DNA from: Pseudomonas sp. B21-015
GTDB lineage: Bacteria > Pseudomonadota > Gammaproteobacteria > Pseudomonadales > Pseudomonadaceae
Assembly: GCF_024749285.1 (NCBI RefSeq)
Contig: NZ_CP087196.1
Location: 5,084,001 to 5,148,000 of the forward strand
Direction of reading: 5' to 3'
DNA length: 64,000 nucleotides
Part shown: positions 37,565 through 48,632 of the stretch, piece after piece
How positions within the stretch are numbered: position 1 is the stretch's first letter
Layout: each line of letters opens with the position of its first letter
Notes under the pieces: model-generated
Database searches by the model: none
Told to the model about the DNA's origin: nothing
What the model saw: the letters and a program-made list of their open reading frames with translations, nothing else
Program-made: the position numbers and the translations under genes

Positions 37565-39847
37565 ATGGAGTGGCTGGGTTTGCATTTCATGACCGGGCTG
37601 CCAGAGAGCGGGCAGGTCATACTCGATTGCACCCATAACCCTTTTCTGGTGTTGCTGGCCTATCTGGTCGCCTGCACGGCCGGCTTTGCCACGCTGGATA
37701 TGACCGAACGGGTCGGGCATGTGGAAAAATCAGCCTCCCAGCGACTCTGGCGCTGGGTCGGCGCCGGGTGTCTGGCCGGCGGCATCTGGGCCATGCATTT
37801 CATCAGCATGCTGGCGTTCCAGGCGCCGATCGAAATCCATTACCACCTGCCCACCACCCTGCTCTCGCTGTTGTTCGCCCTGACCGCCTCGTGGCTGGCC
37901 ATGCACACCCTCAGTCATCCTCAGCCGAGTTTCCGACGATACCTGCAAGCCGCGGTGTGGATCGGCCTGGGCATCGCGACCATGCACTACGTTGGCATGG
38001 CCGCCCTGCGATCGAATGCGCGGGTCTATTACCACCCCTTCTTGTTCGCACTTTCCATTGTGATCGCCATCGGTGCCAGCCTGGCCGCTCTGTTGATTTC
38101 CAGTCACCTGCGCGATGGCGCCGGTGTGCTACATCAACTGCTCAAATACACCGCCAGCCTGGTGCTCGGAGCCGGCATCGTCAGCATGCATTTCACCGGC
38201 ATGGCGGCACTCAGCCTGGTGCTGCCCGCTGGCAGCCTTCAACCACTGCCCGAGGACGACAATCACCTGCAACTGGGATTGACAGTGGCGGTGATCACAC
38301 TGCTGATTATCGGCAGCAGCATCAGTGCCGCGCTGGCGGACAAGAAGCTGCAACACAAGGAGTCCGACCTGCAGCGGGTCAACGCCCTGCTCAGCCAACT
38401 GGATCAGGCACGCATGTCGCTGCAACAGGTGGCGCACTACGACCCCTTGACCAACCTGATCAACCGCCGGGGCTTCAATCAGATCTTTGCCGAGAAGCTC
38501 ATCGAGAAAACCAACGAAGGCGGCATGCTGGCGATGATGTTCCTCGATATCGACCACTTCAAGCGGATCAATGACAGCCTCGGCCATGACGCCGGCGACG
38601 AACTGCTCAAAGTCCTGGCCAGCCATATCAAGGCCTCGATACGCAGCCATGAAGACGTGGTGGCGCGCTTCGGAGGCGACGAATTCTGCATCCTCTTCAG
38701 CCTGTACGACCGCGAAGAAGCACGGCAAATGGCCCAGCGCATCATGCTGAAAATGAAGGAACCCATCGAGTTGTCCGGACGGCGCATGGTCATGACTACC
38801 AGTATCGGCATCAGCCTGTTTCCGGAAGATGGCAAGACTTGCGAGGAATTGCTGAAGAACGCCGATCTGGCGCTATACCAGTCCAAGGACTGCGGTCGTA
38901 ACGCGCTGCATTTTTTCAGTTCAAACCTGAAAACCCGTGCCACCCTGGAGTTGCAACTCGAAGAAGAACTGCGTTATGCCCTGCGCGAAAACATCGGGTT
39001 GATGCTGTATTACCAACCCATCTATGACCTCAAAAACGGCCAGGTCACCAAACTTGAAGCGTTGATTCGCTGGCAACACCCGGTTCACGGATTACTGACG
39101 CCGGATCGGTTCATCGCCATCGCCGAGGCCAACGGCCTGATCGCCGAACTGGACAACTGGGTGCTGCGCAAGGCCTGCGAAGACTTGGGTGAGCTGTCCC
39201 GCCACGATTGCGAAGGCCTCAAAATCGCGGTGAATTGCTCGCCCCTGAACCTGGCGCGAGAAGAGTTGGCCGAGGAAATCGAACACGCCCTGCGCATCTG
39301 CGGGGTAGCACCACAGCGGCTGGAACTGGAAGTGACCGAGAACGCGCTGATGGGCAATATCACCAACACCCTGGTGTTGCTGCGGCAGATTCGCGCCCTC
39401 GGGGTTTCGTTGTCGATCGATGACTTCGGCACCGGCTACTCATCCCTGGCCTACCTCAGGCGCCTGCCATTGAACACGCTGAAGATCGACCGCTCGTTCA
39501 TTCAGGACATCCCCAAGGCCACCCAGGACATGGAAATCGTCATGGCCATTATCGTCATGGCCCACACCCTGCATTTGCAGGTCGTCACCGAAGGCGTCGA
39601 AACTTTCGAGCAATACGATTTTCTCGAACGCCACGGCTGCGACTTCGTTCAGGGCTACCTGCTCAGCCGTCCGGTGCCGCTGGCTGAATTGCGTCCGGTG
39701 CTGGCCGAAATCAACCAGCGCAAACACACGCACACCGTCAATCCGTTGAGTCTGGCTCGCGGTACAACTGCACTAGCGTCGACGGATCCTTCTCCAGAAA
39801 CCCCTGCCCCCCATGGAGGCGCATCAGTTGTGCGGCCAATCCGCTGA
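37565..39847 (+). CDS. MHYT-GGDEF-EAL cyclic-di-GMP protein
   Basis: 760 residues from the ATG at 37565 with GGGG 7 bases upstream; an ATG 72 bases earlier lacks a ribosome site. An N-terminal membrane sensor has three MHYT-type repeats (MHFISM, MHYVGM, MHFTGM) that are proposed to bind a metal and sense oxygen, CO or NO. A GGDEF domain follows (RFGGDEFCIL, with the catalytic motif intact) and then an EAL domain (LEALIRWQHP and DDFGTGYSSLAYL). Both activities look possible. The domain order is that of MucR in Pseudomonas aeruginosa, which links cyclic-di-GMP to alginate. The 3' end overlaps the convergent dehydrogenase remnant by 110 bases. Confidence 0.93.
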   Translation: MEWLGLHFMTGLPESGQVILDCTHNPFLVLLAYLVACTAGFATLDMTERVGHVEKSASQRLWRWVGAGCLAGGIWAMHFISMLAFQAPIEIHYHLPTTLLSLLFALTASWLAMHTLSHPQPSFRRYLQAAVWIGLGIATMHYVGMAALRSNARVYYHPFLFALSIVIAIGASLAALLISSHLRDGAGVLHQLLKYTASLVLGAGIVSMHFTGMAALSLVLPAGSLQPLPEDDNHLQLGLTVAVITLLIIGSSISAALADKKLQHKESDLQRVNALLSQLDQARMSLQQVAHYDPLTNLINRRGFNQIFAEKLIEKTNEGGMLAMMFLDIDHFKRINDSLGHDAGDELLKVLASHIKASIRSHEDVVARFGGDEFCILFSLYDREEARQMAQRIMLKMKEPIELSGRRMVMTTSIGISLFPEDGKTCEELLKNADLALYQSKDCGRNALHFFSSNLKTRATLELQLEEELRYALRENIGLMLYYQPIYDLKNGQVTKLEALIRWQHPVHGLLTPDRFIAIAEANGLIAELDNWVLRKACEDLGELSRHDCEGLKIAVNCSPLNLAREELAEEIEHALRICGVAPQRLELEVTENALMGNITNTLVLLRQIRALGVSLSIDDFGTGYSSLAYLRRLPLNTLKIDRSFIQDIPKATQDMEIVMAIIVMAHTLHLQVVTEGVETFEQYDFLERHGCDFVQGYLLSRPVPLAELRPVLAEINQRKHTHTVNPLSLARGTTALASTDPSPETPAPHGGASVVRPIR

Positions 39848-40265
39848 TCGGCGTGGCCGAACCCTGTTCGCGGGAAAACTTCACGGCGGTGTCGAGGTCC
39901 TTGAGCAGCGTGCGTACGTGCCATTTCATCGGTTCGAAGCGGCTCTCGGCCATTTGCGGCGCAAGAATCTGCAACGGTTTTGAATCGGCGAAACCACCGA
40001 CCAACGCCTCGGCGATCAGGCGGGCATCGACCCCGGAACGCTCGGCCAGGGCCACCACTTCGGCAATGACCAGGGCATTGCAGGCGACAATCATCTGATT
40101 GCAGGCCTTGGTCACCTGCCCCGCGCCGACGGCCCCCATGTGGGTCACCCGCTGGCCAAGGGTCAACAACACCGGCCGCACCCGCGCAAGGTCTGCCGCC
40201 TCGGCGCCGACCACCCCGCCGGACACCGGTGCATCGAGCCAACCCCAGCGAAGGTAACGCTGCCA
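39738..40265 (-). pseudogene. 5'-truncated beta-hydroxyacid dehydrogenase (GarR/MmsB-like)
   Basis: Only the C-terminal ~175 residues of a 3-hydroxyisobutyrate/tartronate-semialdehyde dehydrogenase-type protein remain. The fragment starts in the linker WLDAPVSGGVVGAEAADLA, and the catalytic Lys region GAVGAGQVTKACNQMIV is intact; the N-terminal Rossmann half with GxGxMG is absent, and an in-frame TGA at 40266-40268 closes the frame upstream. No other part of the gene lies in the next 190 bases. It is therefore a deletion remnant. Its 3' end still runs 110 bases into the convergent GGDEF-EAL gene. Confidence 0.8.
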
Positions 40266-40456
40266 TCATTTAGCCTCCCTTTGATTAAAGATCATCGAAT
40301 ATTGGCCGACTCATCATGATTAAGGAAAGGATTCCCCCGAGCGATGCTCAGGCCAAGGCCCTGACGCTTGGGCCACATTCGCGCAGCAAAAAGACGCGAG
40401 ATCCCATTCCGTGATGACTCGATGACACTTGTCGCCGAGCCGACCAGTCCAGGTAT

Positions 40457-42661
40457 ATGGCGCAAATGACTTCCAAAAATAATCCGGCCACCGCGGTATC
40501 CGATCTGACCCTGAGCCCCGCGGCGAACAGCCCCTCATCGTCGAAGCCATTGACCCCGTCGCGTCCACTGGCGACTCAGCAATACCTGTACTTCACCGAA
40601 ACCAATACCGACCGCATCCTCGACAACCTCGACGGCCTGCGCGATCTGGTGTTCCCGCGCCCGCCCCATCTGGAAGGTGACAACGAACAGCACAACGACC
40701 AGGAATTCCCGTCGGTGTGCCTGATCGGCCTGGGCCGCTGTGGTTCGAACATCGCGCTGGACGTGGCGGAGCTGGTGTACAACGCCCGCAAGTTCTACCT
40801 CAACGAATTCAACAGCGAAGACCGTCTGTCGCCGGACAAACGCTACGCCGAAAAGGGCTACAGCCCGGCGCAGTGGATTCGCAATAACCTGCGCCTGGGG
40901 TCGAACAAGGCCAGCAAACCGGTGTTCCTGGTCGAACCGCTGGTGATGCTCGGCGACCTGGACAAGGACATCGCCGGGCGCATCCGCTTCTCGCGCAAGG
41001 GAGAAAAAAGCGGCTTTCTGCGTGACTACAGCAAAATGAAAATCATGGACTTGTCGGAAGTCCACGCCGGTGGCGCCGGTAACGCGCCGATCCTCGGCCA
41101 GTACCTGGCCAAGATCATCCTGAACAAGGACACCCAGCGGTTCTCCAGCCCTGACTGGAAAATGATTCACTCGTACCTGATCGACAGCTGCGGGATCAAG
41201 GCCAACCAGTCGCGCCTGTATTTCTCGATCTTCAGCGCCGGTGGCGGTACCGGTTCGGGCATGGCCTCGGAATTCGGCCTGGCCCAGCAACACTCGTACA
41301 TGAACAAAACGTTCGACACCAAGCCGATGGACGAGCACGACGGCAAGAGCGGTCATTCCTTCGTCTTCGAGCCGATCTTCACCAGCGGCATTTGCGTACT
41401 GCCGAATATTTCCGATCACCGCAGTGAAATGTCCGAGGCGCTGCACATCAACGCCGGTCGCCTACTGTGCAAATACCTGTCGGAAGAATGGGACTTCTCC
41501 TACAACTTCGCCAACGAAGACAGCAGCGAAGCCAGCGTCATGGGGCGCATTCGCCCATGGAACGCGATGATGCTGATCTCCAACGACATCATGCGCTACG
41601 CCGAAGAAAGCGATGACGGCAACATCCAGAACATTGACGTCAATGCCATGGAAAAGCACGCCAACCAGTACATCTCACAGCAGATATTCAACATTCTGAC
41701 AGCGCAGGCGGTGACCACCGACTACGACCAGAACTATTTCCGTCGCGCCGGCATCGACATCGGCGAAACCATTCGCCTGGACGCCAACGACCTGTTCATG
41801 AGCCTGGCCGGCCCGGTGGCGATTGCTTACGCCGAGTCCGTGGTGCCGGAAACCCCGCCGCCGAGCAGCGACAAGTTCAAGGTGTTCGAGAAAGAGCCGC
41901 AGCGCCTGAACATCGACGACCTGTTCTTCCGCTCCATCGACCTGCCGCACTTCAACAAGGTCACCCAGGCGATCGAAGGCATCAGCCTGTTGCCGATCGA
42001 GTCCAAGCGCTATCGCGCTTCGCTGGAGCAGTACAAGAATTCGGGCTACGACGCGGCCGCGTTGCACGACCTGCACTTCTTCAAGAATTGCTCGTCGGTG
42101 GTATCGATTGTTTCGTTGCCTAAAGACTACAAGCTGTCCTACATGGACCTGAACCGGTTGAAGACTCACCTCAACAGCCTGTTCCCCAACACCACGCTCA
42201 AGCGTTACGCGCTGGTGATCGGCGCCTCGGCCAACCTGTCGCTGACCACCCTGATCGCCAAGAGCCCGTGCCTGTCGGACGACTTCCTGACCCTGATCGT
42301 GGCCTTCATCAAGCGTTGCTTTGCGAAAAATCCGTACCGCTTCGACGAGACTCTGGACAACTCGATCCTGGACTTCATCATCAATGAAGACTTCGACGAA
42401 GACCGGATCGACGAACTACTCAACGAATTCGAAAACCCGGCGAAGATCCTCGATACCAACTGGTACGCGATCAAACCGATGTACGAGAAGAAGTACCGCG
42501 AGCTGATCAACGACAAGGACAAGTTCGTCTCGATCAACGACATCCGCCTGTCGCGGGATTGCGTGAAAAAGGCGATCAAGTACCTGCGCGAGATCTATCG
42601 TCACCGGATTGGCAAGACCAAGGTTATTTCGCTTAATAACCACACCGGCAAGACCGCTTAA
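40457..42661 (+). CDS. Divergent FtsZ/tubulin-superfamily protein
   Basis: 734-residue protein, almost twice FtsZ. After a low-complexity Ser/Pro-rich N-terminus (residues 1-45) comes a Rossmann start FPSVCLIGLGRCGSNIALDVA (about 84-104, GxGxxGxN) and the tubulin signature FSAGGGTGSGMASEFG (262-268 is GGGTGSG), both typical of GTP binding in the tubulin superfamily. A long Asp/Glu-rich C-terminal region follows, ending in basic residues. It is not cell-division FtsZ. Divergent families of this type have been linked by comparative genomics to membrane remodelling, but no function is established here. The start could also be the ATG 9 bases downstream. No partner gene sits next to it in the same operon. 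Confidence 0.82.
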   Translation: MAQMTSKNNPATAVSDLTLSPAANSPSSSKPLTPSRPLATQQYLYFTETNTDRILDNLDGLRDLVFPRPPHLEGDNEQHNDQEFPSVCLIGLGRCGSNIALDVAELVYNARKFYLNEFNSEDRLSPDKRYAEKGYSPAQWIRNNLRLGSNKASKPVFLVEPLVMLGDLDKDIAGRIRFSRKGEKSGFLRDYSKMKIMDLSEVHAGGAGNAPILGQYLAKIILNKDTQRFSSPDWKMIHSYLIDSCGIKANQSRLYFSIFSAGGGTGSGMASEFGLAQQHSYMNKTFDTKPMDEHDGKSGHSFVFEPIFTSGICVLPNISDHRSEMSEALHINAGRLLCKYLSEEWDFSYNFANEDSSEASVMGRIRPWNAMMLISNDIMRYAEESDDGNIQNIDVNAMEKHANQYISQQIFNILTAQAVTTDYDQNYFRRAGIDIGETIRLDANDLFMSLAGPVAIAYAESVVPETPPPSSDKFKVFEKEPQRLNIDDLFFRSIDLPHFNKVTQAIEGISLLPIESKRYRASLEQYKNSGYDAAALHDLHFFKNCSSVVSIVSLPKDYKLSYMDLNRLKTHLNSLFPNTTLKRYALVIGASANLSLTTLIAKSPCLSDDFLTLIVAFIKRCFAKNPYRFDETLDNSILDFIINEDFDEDRIDELLNEFENPAKILDTNWYAIKPMYEKKYRELINDKDKFVSINDIRLSRDCVKKAIKYLREIYRHRIGKTKVISLNNHTGKTA

Positions 42662-42675
42662 ACCGCGGTGCACCC

Positions 42676-42762
42676 AATCGCGGGCAAGCCCGCTCCCACA
42701 AGGACCGCGTTCTCTTTTGAAAAAACGCAGTACCTGTGGGAGCGGGCTTGCCCGCGATGGCG
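42676..42762. repeat. REP pair, family B
   Basis: Inverted ATCGCGGGCAAGCCCGCTCC and complement, spacer about 40 bases, just after the FtsZ-like gene. Confidence 0.9.
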
Positions 42763-42803
42763 GCATAAGAATCACCACAAACCCCAACATCCAGAAACAA
42801 TTA

Positions 42804-42821
42804 AGCAGCCAATCGGCTGCT
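42804..42821 (-). terminator. Possible weak terminator after the DUF2288 gene
   Basis: AGCAGCC-GATT-GGCTGCT followed by TAATTG on the minus strand, about 140 bases past the DUF2288 stop. The U run is poor. Confidence 0.35.
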
Positions 42822-42958
42822 CAATAAACTGTTCCCGTTACGTTTACGTCACCCTCGCCAAGACCCTTCTGTGGCCTTTCTCTACGGCAACATGCCATCA
42901 CGCTACTCGCCTACACACTTTTAACCGGCAACGCCGCGCACCAATCAAGTGCAAGCAC

Positions 42959-43264
42959 TCAGCTCGTCGCTCTTTCCTGGATCAGAATCCACGGCGAAAC
43001 AACAACGGCCCACAGTTCGGGATCGCGCTCGAAAAGATCCAGCGCCCGCGTTTCAGACAGCTTGGCGACCTTGTCGGCGGCCAGCCAGGCAGCCACTTTC
43101 TCGCCTTCATCGGTGGCTACCGCCTCTGCCGCAGCGATCAAATCCAGGCCTGGATCGACCCACAATAGGGCACCCTTGGCGAAGAATGGCTCCAACTCTT
43201 TCCAGGTAATAGATGCGGTCTCACCAAGCAGCTTGGCATAGAGGGTGCTAGGTTCTTGAGTCAT
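42959..43264 (-). CDS. DUF2288 family protein
   Basis: 101 residues from the ATG at 43264, with AGGAA 5 bases upstream; the longer frame to 43387 has no ribosome site. It begins MTQEPSTLYAKLLGETASIT and contains the conserved WKELEPFFAKGALLWVDPGL and LIQERA end. DUF2288 proteins are small, soluble and of unknown function. It is divergent from livJ. Confidence 0.8.
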   Translation of the reverse strand: MTQEPSTLYAKLLGETASITWKELEPFFAKGALLWVDPGLDLIAAAEAVATDEGEKVAAWLAADKVAKLSETRALDLFERDPELWAVVVSPWILIQERATS

Positions 43265-43498
43265 GGGTTCCTGTCCGCAAAAGAAATCGACGTGAATGAT
43301 AACGTCGCTAATGCGCCAGAAAAACCCGGATGCAATCGCGTCACCGAATGAGAAACGCAGGAAAGCCAGGGAATGCTGCTGAATCAAGTATTAGCCAGCT
43401 GACATCCGCCGCGATTCTGTCTTTTTCTTTCAATAAAGCGACACCCTCAGGTTTTGCCCCCTGGCGCCAGCTTCCCAGGCTAACAATCGGCGCTCTAC

Positions 43499-43550
43499 AC
43501 TGTACCGGTACAGTTGCCGGGGGCATTTTCCGGAGGATATCGACGATATC
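43499..43550 (+). promoter_or_regulatory. Palindromes upstream of livJ
   Basis: ACTGTACCGGTACAGT (43499-43514) is a perfect 16-bp palindrome 100 bases before livJ, followed by GATATC-GAC-GATATC at 43536-43550. They are candidate operators for the transporter; the regulator cannot be named. The rest of the 350-base gap before livJ shows nothing else clear. Confidence 0.5.
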
Positions 43551-43613
43551 TGACCCGGTTCTGCTGCTACGGCGCCAGGACTATAAAAACTACAACAGCA
43601 AGAGTGGAGCACT

Positions 43614-44741
43614 ATGACTAAGGCTACTAAGCAGATTTCAAAACTGTTTGCCGCTATGGTTCTGGCCGGGGTTGCCAGCCATTCGTTCGCCGCTGACACC
43701 ATCAAGATCGGTATCGCCGGCCCTAAAACCGGCCCTGTAGCCCAATACGGCGACATGCAGTTCAGTGGCTCCAAAATGGCCATCGAACAAATCAACGCCA
43801 AGGGCGGTATCGACGGCAAGAAGCTCGTCGCGGTTGAATACGATGACGCCTGCGATCCAAAACAAGCGGTGGCTGTCGCGAACAAAGTCGTCAACGACGG
43901 CGTCAAGTTCGTAGTGGGTCACCTGTGCTCCAGCTCCACTCAACCGGCGTCCGACATCTACGAAGACGAAGGCGTGATCATGATCACCCCGGCTGCTACC
44001 AGCCCGGACATCACTTCCCGTGGTTACAAAATGGTGTTCCGTACCATCGGTCTGGACAGCGCCCAAGGCCCTGCCGCCGGTAACTACATCGCCGATCACG
44101 TCAAACCGAAAATCGTTGCCGTGCTGCACGACAAACAGCAATACGGTGAAGGCATCGCCAGCGCCGTGAAGAAAACCCTCGAAGGCAAAGGCGTCAAGGT
44201 TGCCGTGTTCGAAGGCATCAACGCCGGCGACAAAGACTTCTCCTCGATGATCGCCAAGCTCAAGCAAGCCAACGTCGACTTCGTCTACTACGGCGGCTAC
44301 CACCCGGAACTGGGTCTGATCCTGCGTCAATCCCAGGAAAAAGGCCTGAAAGCCAAGTTCATGGGTCCGGAAGGCGTGGGTAACGACTCCATTTCGCAGA
44401 TCGCCAAGGAATCTTCCGAAGGCCTGCTGGTGACCCTGCCGAAATCCTTCGACCAGGATCCGGCCAACATCGCCTTGGCTGACGCGTTCAAAGCCAAGAA
44501 AGAAGACCCGAGCGGTCCGTTCGTGTTCCCGGCCTACTCGGCTGTGCAAGTCATCGCCGATGGCATCAAGGCCGCCAAGAGCGAAGACACTGCCAAAGTG
44601 GCTGAAGCTATCCACAAAGGTACGTTCAAAACCCCGACCGGCGACCTGTCTTTCGACGAAAAGGGCGACCTGAAAGACTTCAAATTCGTGGTTTACCAGT
44701 GGCATTTCGGCAAACCTAAAACTGAAGTTTCGCCTCAGTAA
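43614..44741 (+). CDS. livJ: Branched-chain amino acid ABC transporter, substrate-binding protein
   Basis: 375-residue periplasmic binding protein of the LivJ/BraC family with a signal peptide (KLFAAMVLAGVASHSFA then ADTIKIGIAGPKTG). The ligand site motif HLCSSSTQPASDIYEDEG and ITPAATSPDIT fit Leu/Ile/Val binding. It is first in the operon, and a hairpin terminator after its stop lets it be made in excess over the membrane parts. Confidence 0.94.
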   Translation: MTKATKQISKLFAAMVLAGVASHSFAADTIKIGIAGPKTGPVAQYGDMQFSGSKMAIEQINAKGGIDGKKLVAVEYDDACDPKQAVAVANKVVNDGVKFVVGHLCSSSTQPASDIYEDEGVIMITPAATSPDITSRGYKMVFRTIGLDSAQGPAAGNYIADHVKPKIVAVLHDKQQYGEGIASAVKKTLEGKGVKVAVFEGINAGDKDFSSMIAKLKQANVDFVYYGGYHPELGLILRQSQEKGLKAKFMGPEGVGNDSISQIAKESSEGLLVTLPKSFDQDPANIALADAFKAKKEDPSGPFVFPAYSAVQVIADGIKAAKSEDTAKVAEAIHKGTFKTPTGDLSFDEKGDLKDFKFVVYQWHFGKPKTEVSPQ

Positions 44742-44766
44742 GGCCTTGGCCTGACTGACTGCCAAT

Positions 44767-44797
44767 AAAGCCCACGGCGTGCCGTGGGCTTTGTTTT
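44767..44797 (+). terminator. Attenuating terminator between livJ and livH
   Basis: AAAGCCCACGGC-GT-GCCGTGGGCTTT and a T-rich tail 25 bases after livJ, inside the liv operon. It is expected to reduce read-through into livHMGF. Confidence 0.85.
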
Positions 44798-44974
44798 ACG
44801 AACGTATTGGGCCGCGCTGGCGTGATCCGCCAGCCTCCCCACCTGAAAATCTCAAAACCGTCATCAGCGGTTCGCTGGCAAACCTCGAATTCGAAGTGGA
44901 TGCAGATCCACGGGGCTCGAGCGGGAAAATGACTCCACCAGTGAAATGCGTATCAGGTTTTTAGGAGCGCTGTA

Positions 44975-45898
44975 ATGCCTGACATCTATCACTTCTTCCA
45001 ACAGCTGGTTAACGGTTTGACCGTCGGCAGCACGTATGCCCTGATTGCCATCGGCTATACGATGGTTTACGGCATCATTGGAATGATCAACTTCGCCCAC
45101 GGCGAGGTGTACATGATCGGCTCTTACGTGGCGTTCATCGCCATCGCCGGGCTGGCCATGCTGGGACTCGACAGTGTGCCGCTGTTGATGACCGCCGCTT
45201 TTCTCGCAACCATCGTTGTAACCAGTGCCTACGGCTATAGCATCGAACGGATCGCCTACCGCCCACTTCGCGGCAGCAACCGTCTGATCCCGCTGATTTC
45301 CGCCATCGGCATGTCGATTTTCCTGCAGAACACGGTTCTGCTGGCGCAAGACTCCAAGGACAAATCCATCTCCAACCTGATCCCTGGCAACTTTGCCATC
45401 GGGCCAGGTGGCGCACATGAAGTGCTGATTTCCTACATGCAAATCGTGGTGTTCGTGGTGACCCTGGTCGCCATGCTCGGCCTGACGCTGTTCATCTCCC
45501 GCTCTCGCCTGGGTCGCGCCTGCCGTGCCTGTGCCGAAGACATCAAGATGGCCAACCTCTTGGGCATCAACACCAACAACATCATCGCCCTGACCTTCGT
45601 CATCGGTGCGGCACTGGCGGCTATCGCAGCTGTGCTGTTGAGCATGCAATACGGCGTGATCAACCCGAACGCCGGTTTCCTGGTCGGCCTCAAGGCCTTC
45701 ACCGCCGCGGTACTGGGCGGTATCGGCAGCATCCCCGGCGCGATGCTCGGCGGGCTGGTGCTTGGGGTGGCGGAAGCCTTTGGTGCCGATATCTTCGGCG
45801 ACCAGTACAAGGACGTCGTGGCGTTCGGCCTATTGGTCCTGGTGTTGTTGTTCCGGCCAACCGGCCTGTTGGGCCGTCCGGAGGTTGAGAAAGTATGA
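44975..45898 (+). CDS. livH: Branched-chain amino acid ABC permease LivH
   Basis: 307-residue integral-membrane permease with about 8 spans. [20 protein letters not shown] at the N-terminus and [21 protein letters not shown] near the C-terminus are LivH/BraD signatures; the EAA-like loop lies around [25 protein letters not shown] site precedes the ATG. The stop overlaps livM by 4 bases. Confidence 0.95.
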   Translation: MPDIYHFFQQLVNGLTVGSTYALIAIGYTMVYGIIGMINFAHGEVYMIGSYVAFIAIAGLAMLGLDSVPLLMTAAFLATIVVTSAYGYSIERIAYRPLRGSNRLIPLISAIGMSIFLQNTVLLAQDSKDKSISNLIPGNFAIGPGGAHEVLISYMQIVVFVVTLVAMLGLTLFISRSRLGRACRACAEDIKMANLLGINTNNIIALTFVIGAALAAIAAVLLSMQYGVINPNAGFLVGLKAFTAAVLGGIGSIPGAMLGGLVLGVAEAFGADIFGDQYKDVVAFGLLVLVLLFRPTGLLGRPEVEKV

Positions 45899-47147
45899 CT
45901 AGGAATCTTAAACAGGCGTTATTCAGCGCCTTGCTGGTGTGGGCCGTGGCCTACCCGGTACTCGGTCTGAAACTGACCATTGTCGGCATCAACCTCGAAG
46001 TCCATGGCACCAGCACTGCAACACTGATCACCATCGCCGTATGCTCGGTGCTGATGTTCTTGCGCGTGCTGTTCGACCAGCAGATCAGCTCGGCGTGGAA
46101 AGCCTCGCCCAACCTGCCGGTGATGCCGGCCAAGGCCAGTACCTTCCTGACCCTGCCGACCACCCAGCGCTGGATCATCATCGCGTTGATCATCGGTGCG
46201 CTGGTCTGGCCGTTCTTCGGCTCCCGCGGCGCGGTGGATATCGCCACGCTGGTGCTGATCTACGTGATGCTCGGCCTCGGCCTGAACATTGTGGTCGGCC
46301 TGGCCGGCCTGCTCGACCTCGGTTACGTCGGCTTCTACGCCGTGGGCGCCTACAGCTACGCGTTGCTGTCGCATTACTACGGCCTGAGCTTCTGGATCTG
46401 CTTGCCGATCGCCGGGATGATGGCCGCCACGTTTGGCTTCCTGCTCGGCTTCCCGGTGCTGCGTTTGCGCGGTGATTACCTGGCGATCGTGACCCTGGGT
46501 TTCGGTGAAATCATCCGTCTGTTCCTGCGCAACCTGACCGACCTCACCGGCGGCCCGAACGGCATCAGCAACATTCCCAAGCCAACGCTTTTCGGACTGA
46601 CCTTCGATAGAACTGCCGCAGACGGACTGCAGACCTTCCACGAGTACTTCGGCCTGACCTACAACCCGGTAAACAAGGTGATCTTCCTTTACCTGATCGC
46701 GGTGTTGTTGTCGCTGTTCGCCCTGTTCGTCATCAACCGTCTGCTGCGCATGCCCCTGGGCCGTGCCTGGGAAGCGTTGCGTGAAGACGAAATCGCCTGC
46801 CGTGCATTGGGTCTCAATCCCACGGTCATCAAGCTGTCGGCCTTCACCCTCGGTGCTGCGTTCGCCGGTTTCGCCGGTAGCTTCTTCGCCGCGCGCCAAG
46901 GCCTGGTGACACCGGAGTCCTTCACCTTCATCGAATCGGCGACCATCCTCGCCATCGTGGTGCTGGGCGGCATGGGGTCGCAACTGGGCGTCGTACTCGC
47001 CGCCACGGTGATGATCCTGTTGCCGGAAATGATGCGTGAATTCAGTGAATACCGCATGTTGATGTTCGGCGCCTTGATGGTGCTGATGATGATCTGGCGT
47101 CCTCAAGGTCTGCTGCCGATGCAACGCCCTCACATGGAGCTGCGCAA

Positions 47148-47151
<4 letters not shown>
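45895..47151 (+). CDS. livM: Branched-chain amino acid ABC permease LivM
   Basis: 418-residue second permease, with an N-terminal extension of about 90 residues typical of Pseudomonas BraE. Core signatures are [20 protein letters not shown] and [16 protein letters not shown] (EAA loop). It starts inside the livH stop (ATGA) and ends inside the livG start. Confidence 0.95.
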
Positions 47152-47915
<764 letters not shown>

Positions 47916-48617
47916 ATGCTGCAGTTCGAAAACGTTTCCACCTTCTACGGCAAGATCCAGGCGCTGCACAGCGTCAACGTCGAAGTCCGCCAGGGCGAGA
48001 TCGTGACCCTGATCGGCGCCAACGGTGCCGGCAAATCGACCCTGCTGATGACCCTCTGCGGTTCGCCGCAAGCCCACAGCGGCAGCATCCGCTACATGGG
48101 CGAAGAGCTCGTCGGCCAGGACTCGTCGCATATCATGCGTAAAAGCATCGCCGTGGTCCCGGAAGGTCGTCGGGTGTTTGCCCGCCTGACCGTGGAAGAA
48201 AACCTCGCCATGGGCGGATTCTTCACCGACAAGGGCGACTATCAGGAACAGATGGACAAGGTCCTCGGACTTTTCCCACGCCTGAAAGAACGCTTCGCCC
48301 AACGCGGCGGCACCATGTCTGGCGGCGAACAGCAAATGCTCGCCATCGGCCGCGCGCTGATGAGCAAGCCCAAGCTGTTGCTGCTCGACGAGCCATCGCT
48401 GGGCTTGGCACCGATCATCATCCAGCAGATCTTCGACATCATCGAACAACTGCGCAAGGACGGTGTGACGGTGTTTTTGGTGGAACAAAACGCCAACCAG
48501 GCTCTGAAAATCGCTGACCGTGCCTACGTGCTGGAAAACGGCCGGGTGGTGATGACAGGGACGGGTGAAGCGCTGTTGACCGACCCGAAAGTGCGCGAAG
48601 CGTACCTCGGCGGCTAA
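47916..48617 (+). CDS. livF: Branched-chain amino acid ABC ATPase LivF
   Basis: 233-residue ATPase, last gene of the operon and immediately adjacent to livG. Walker A GANGAGKSTLLM, signature MSGGEQQMLAIGRAL, Walker B LLLLDEPSLGLAP and VEQNANQAL as the switch region of the LivF type (Gln replaces the usual His position pattern of LivG). A strong terminator follows. Confidence 0.95.
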   Translation: MLQFENVSTFYGKIQALHSVNVEVRQGEIVTLIGANGAGKSTLLMTLCGSPQAHSGSIRYMGEELVGQDSSHIMRKSIAVVPEGRRVFARLTVEENLAMGGFFTDKGDYQEQMDKVLGLFPRLKERFAQRGGTMSGGEQQMLAIGRALMSKPKLLLLDEPSLGLAPIIIQQIFDIIEQLRKDGVTVFLVEQNANQALKIADRAYVLENGRVVMTGTGEALLTDPKVREAYLGG

Positions 48618-48632
48618 GCCTTACCGATGAAC

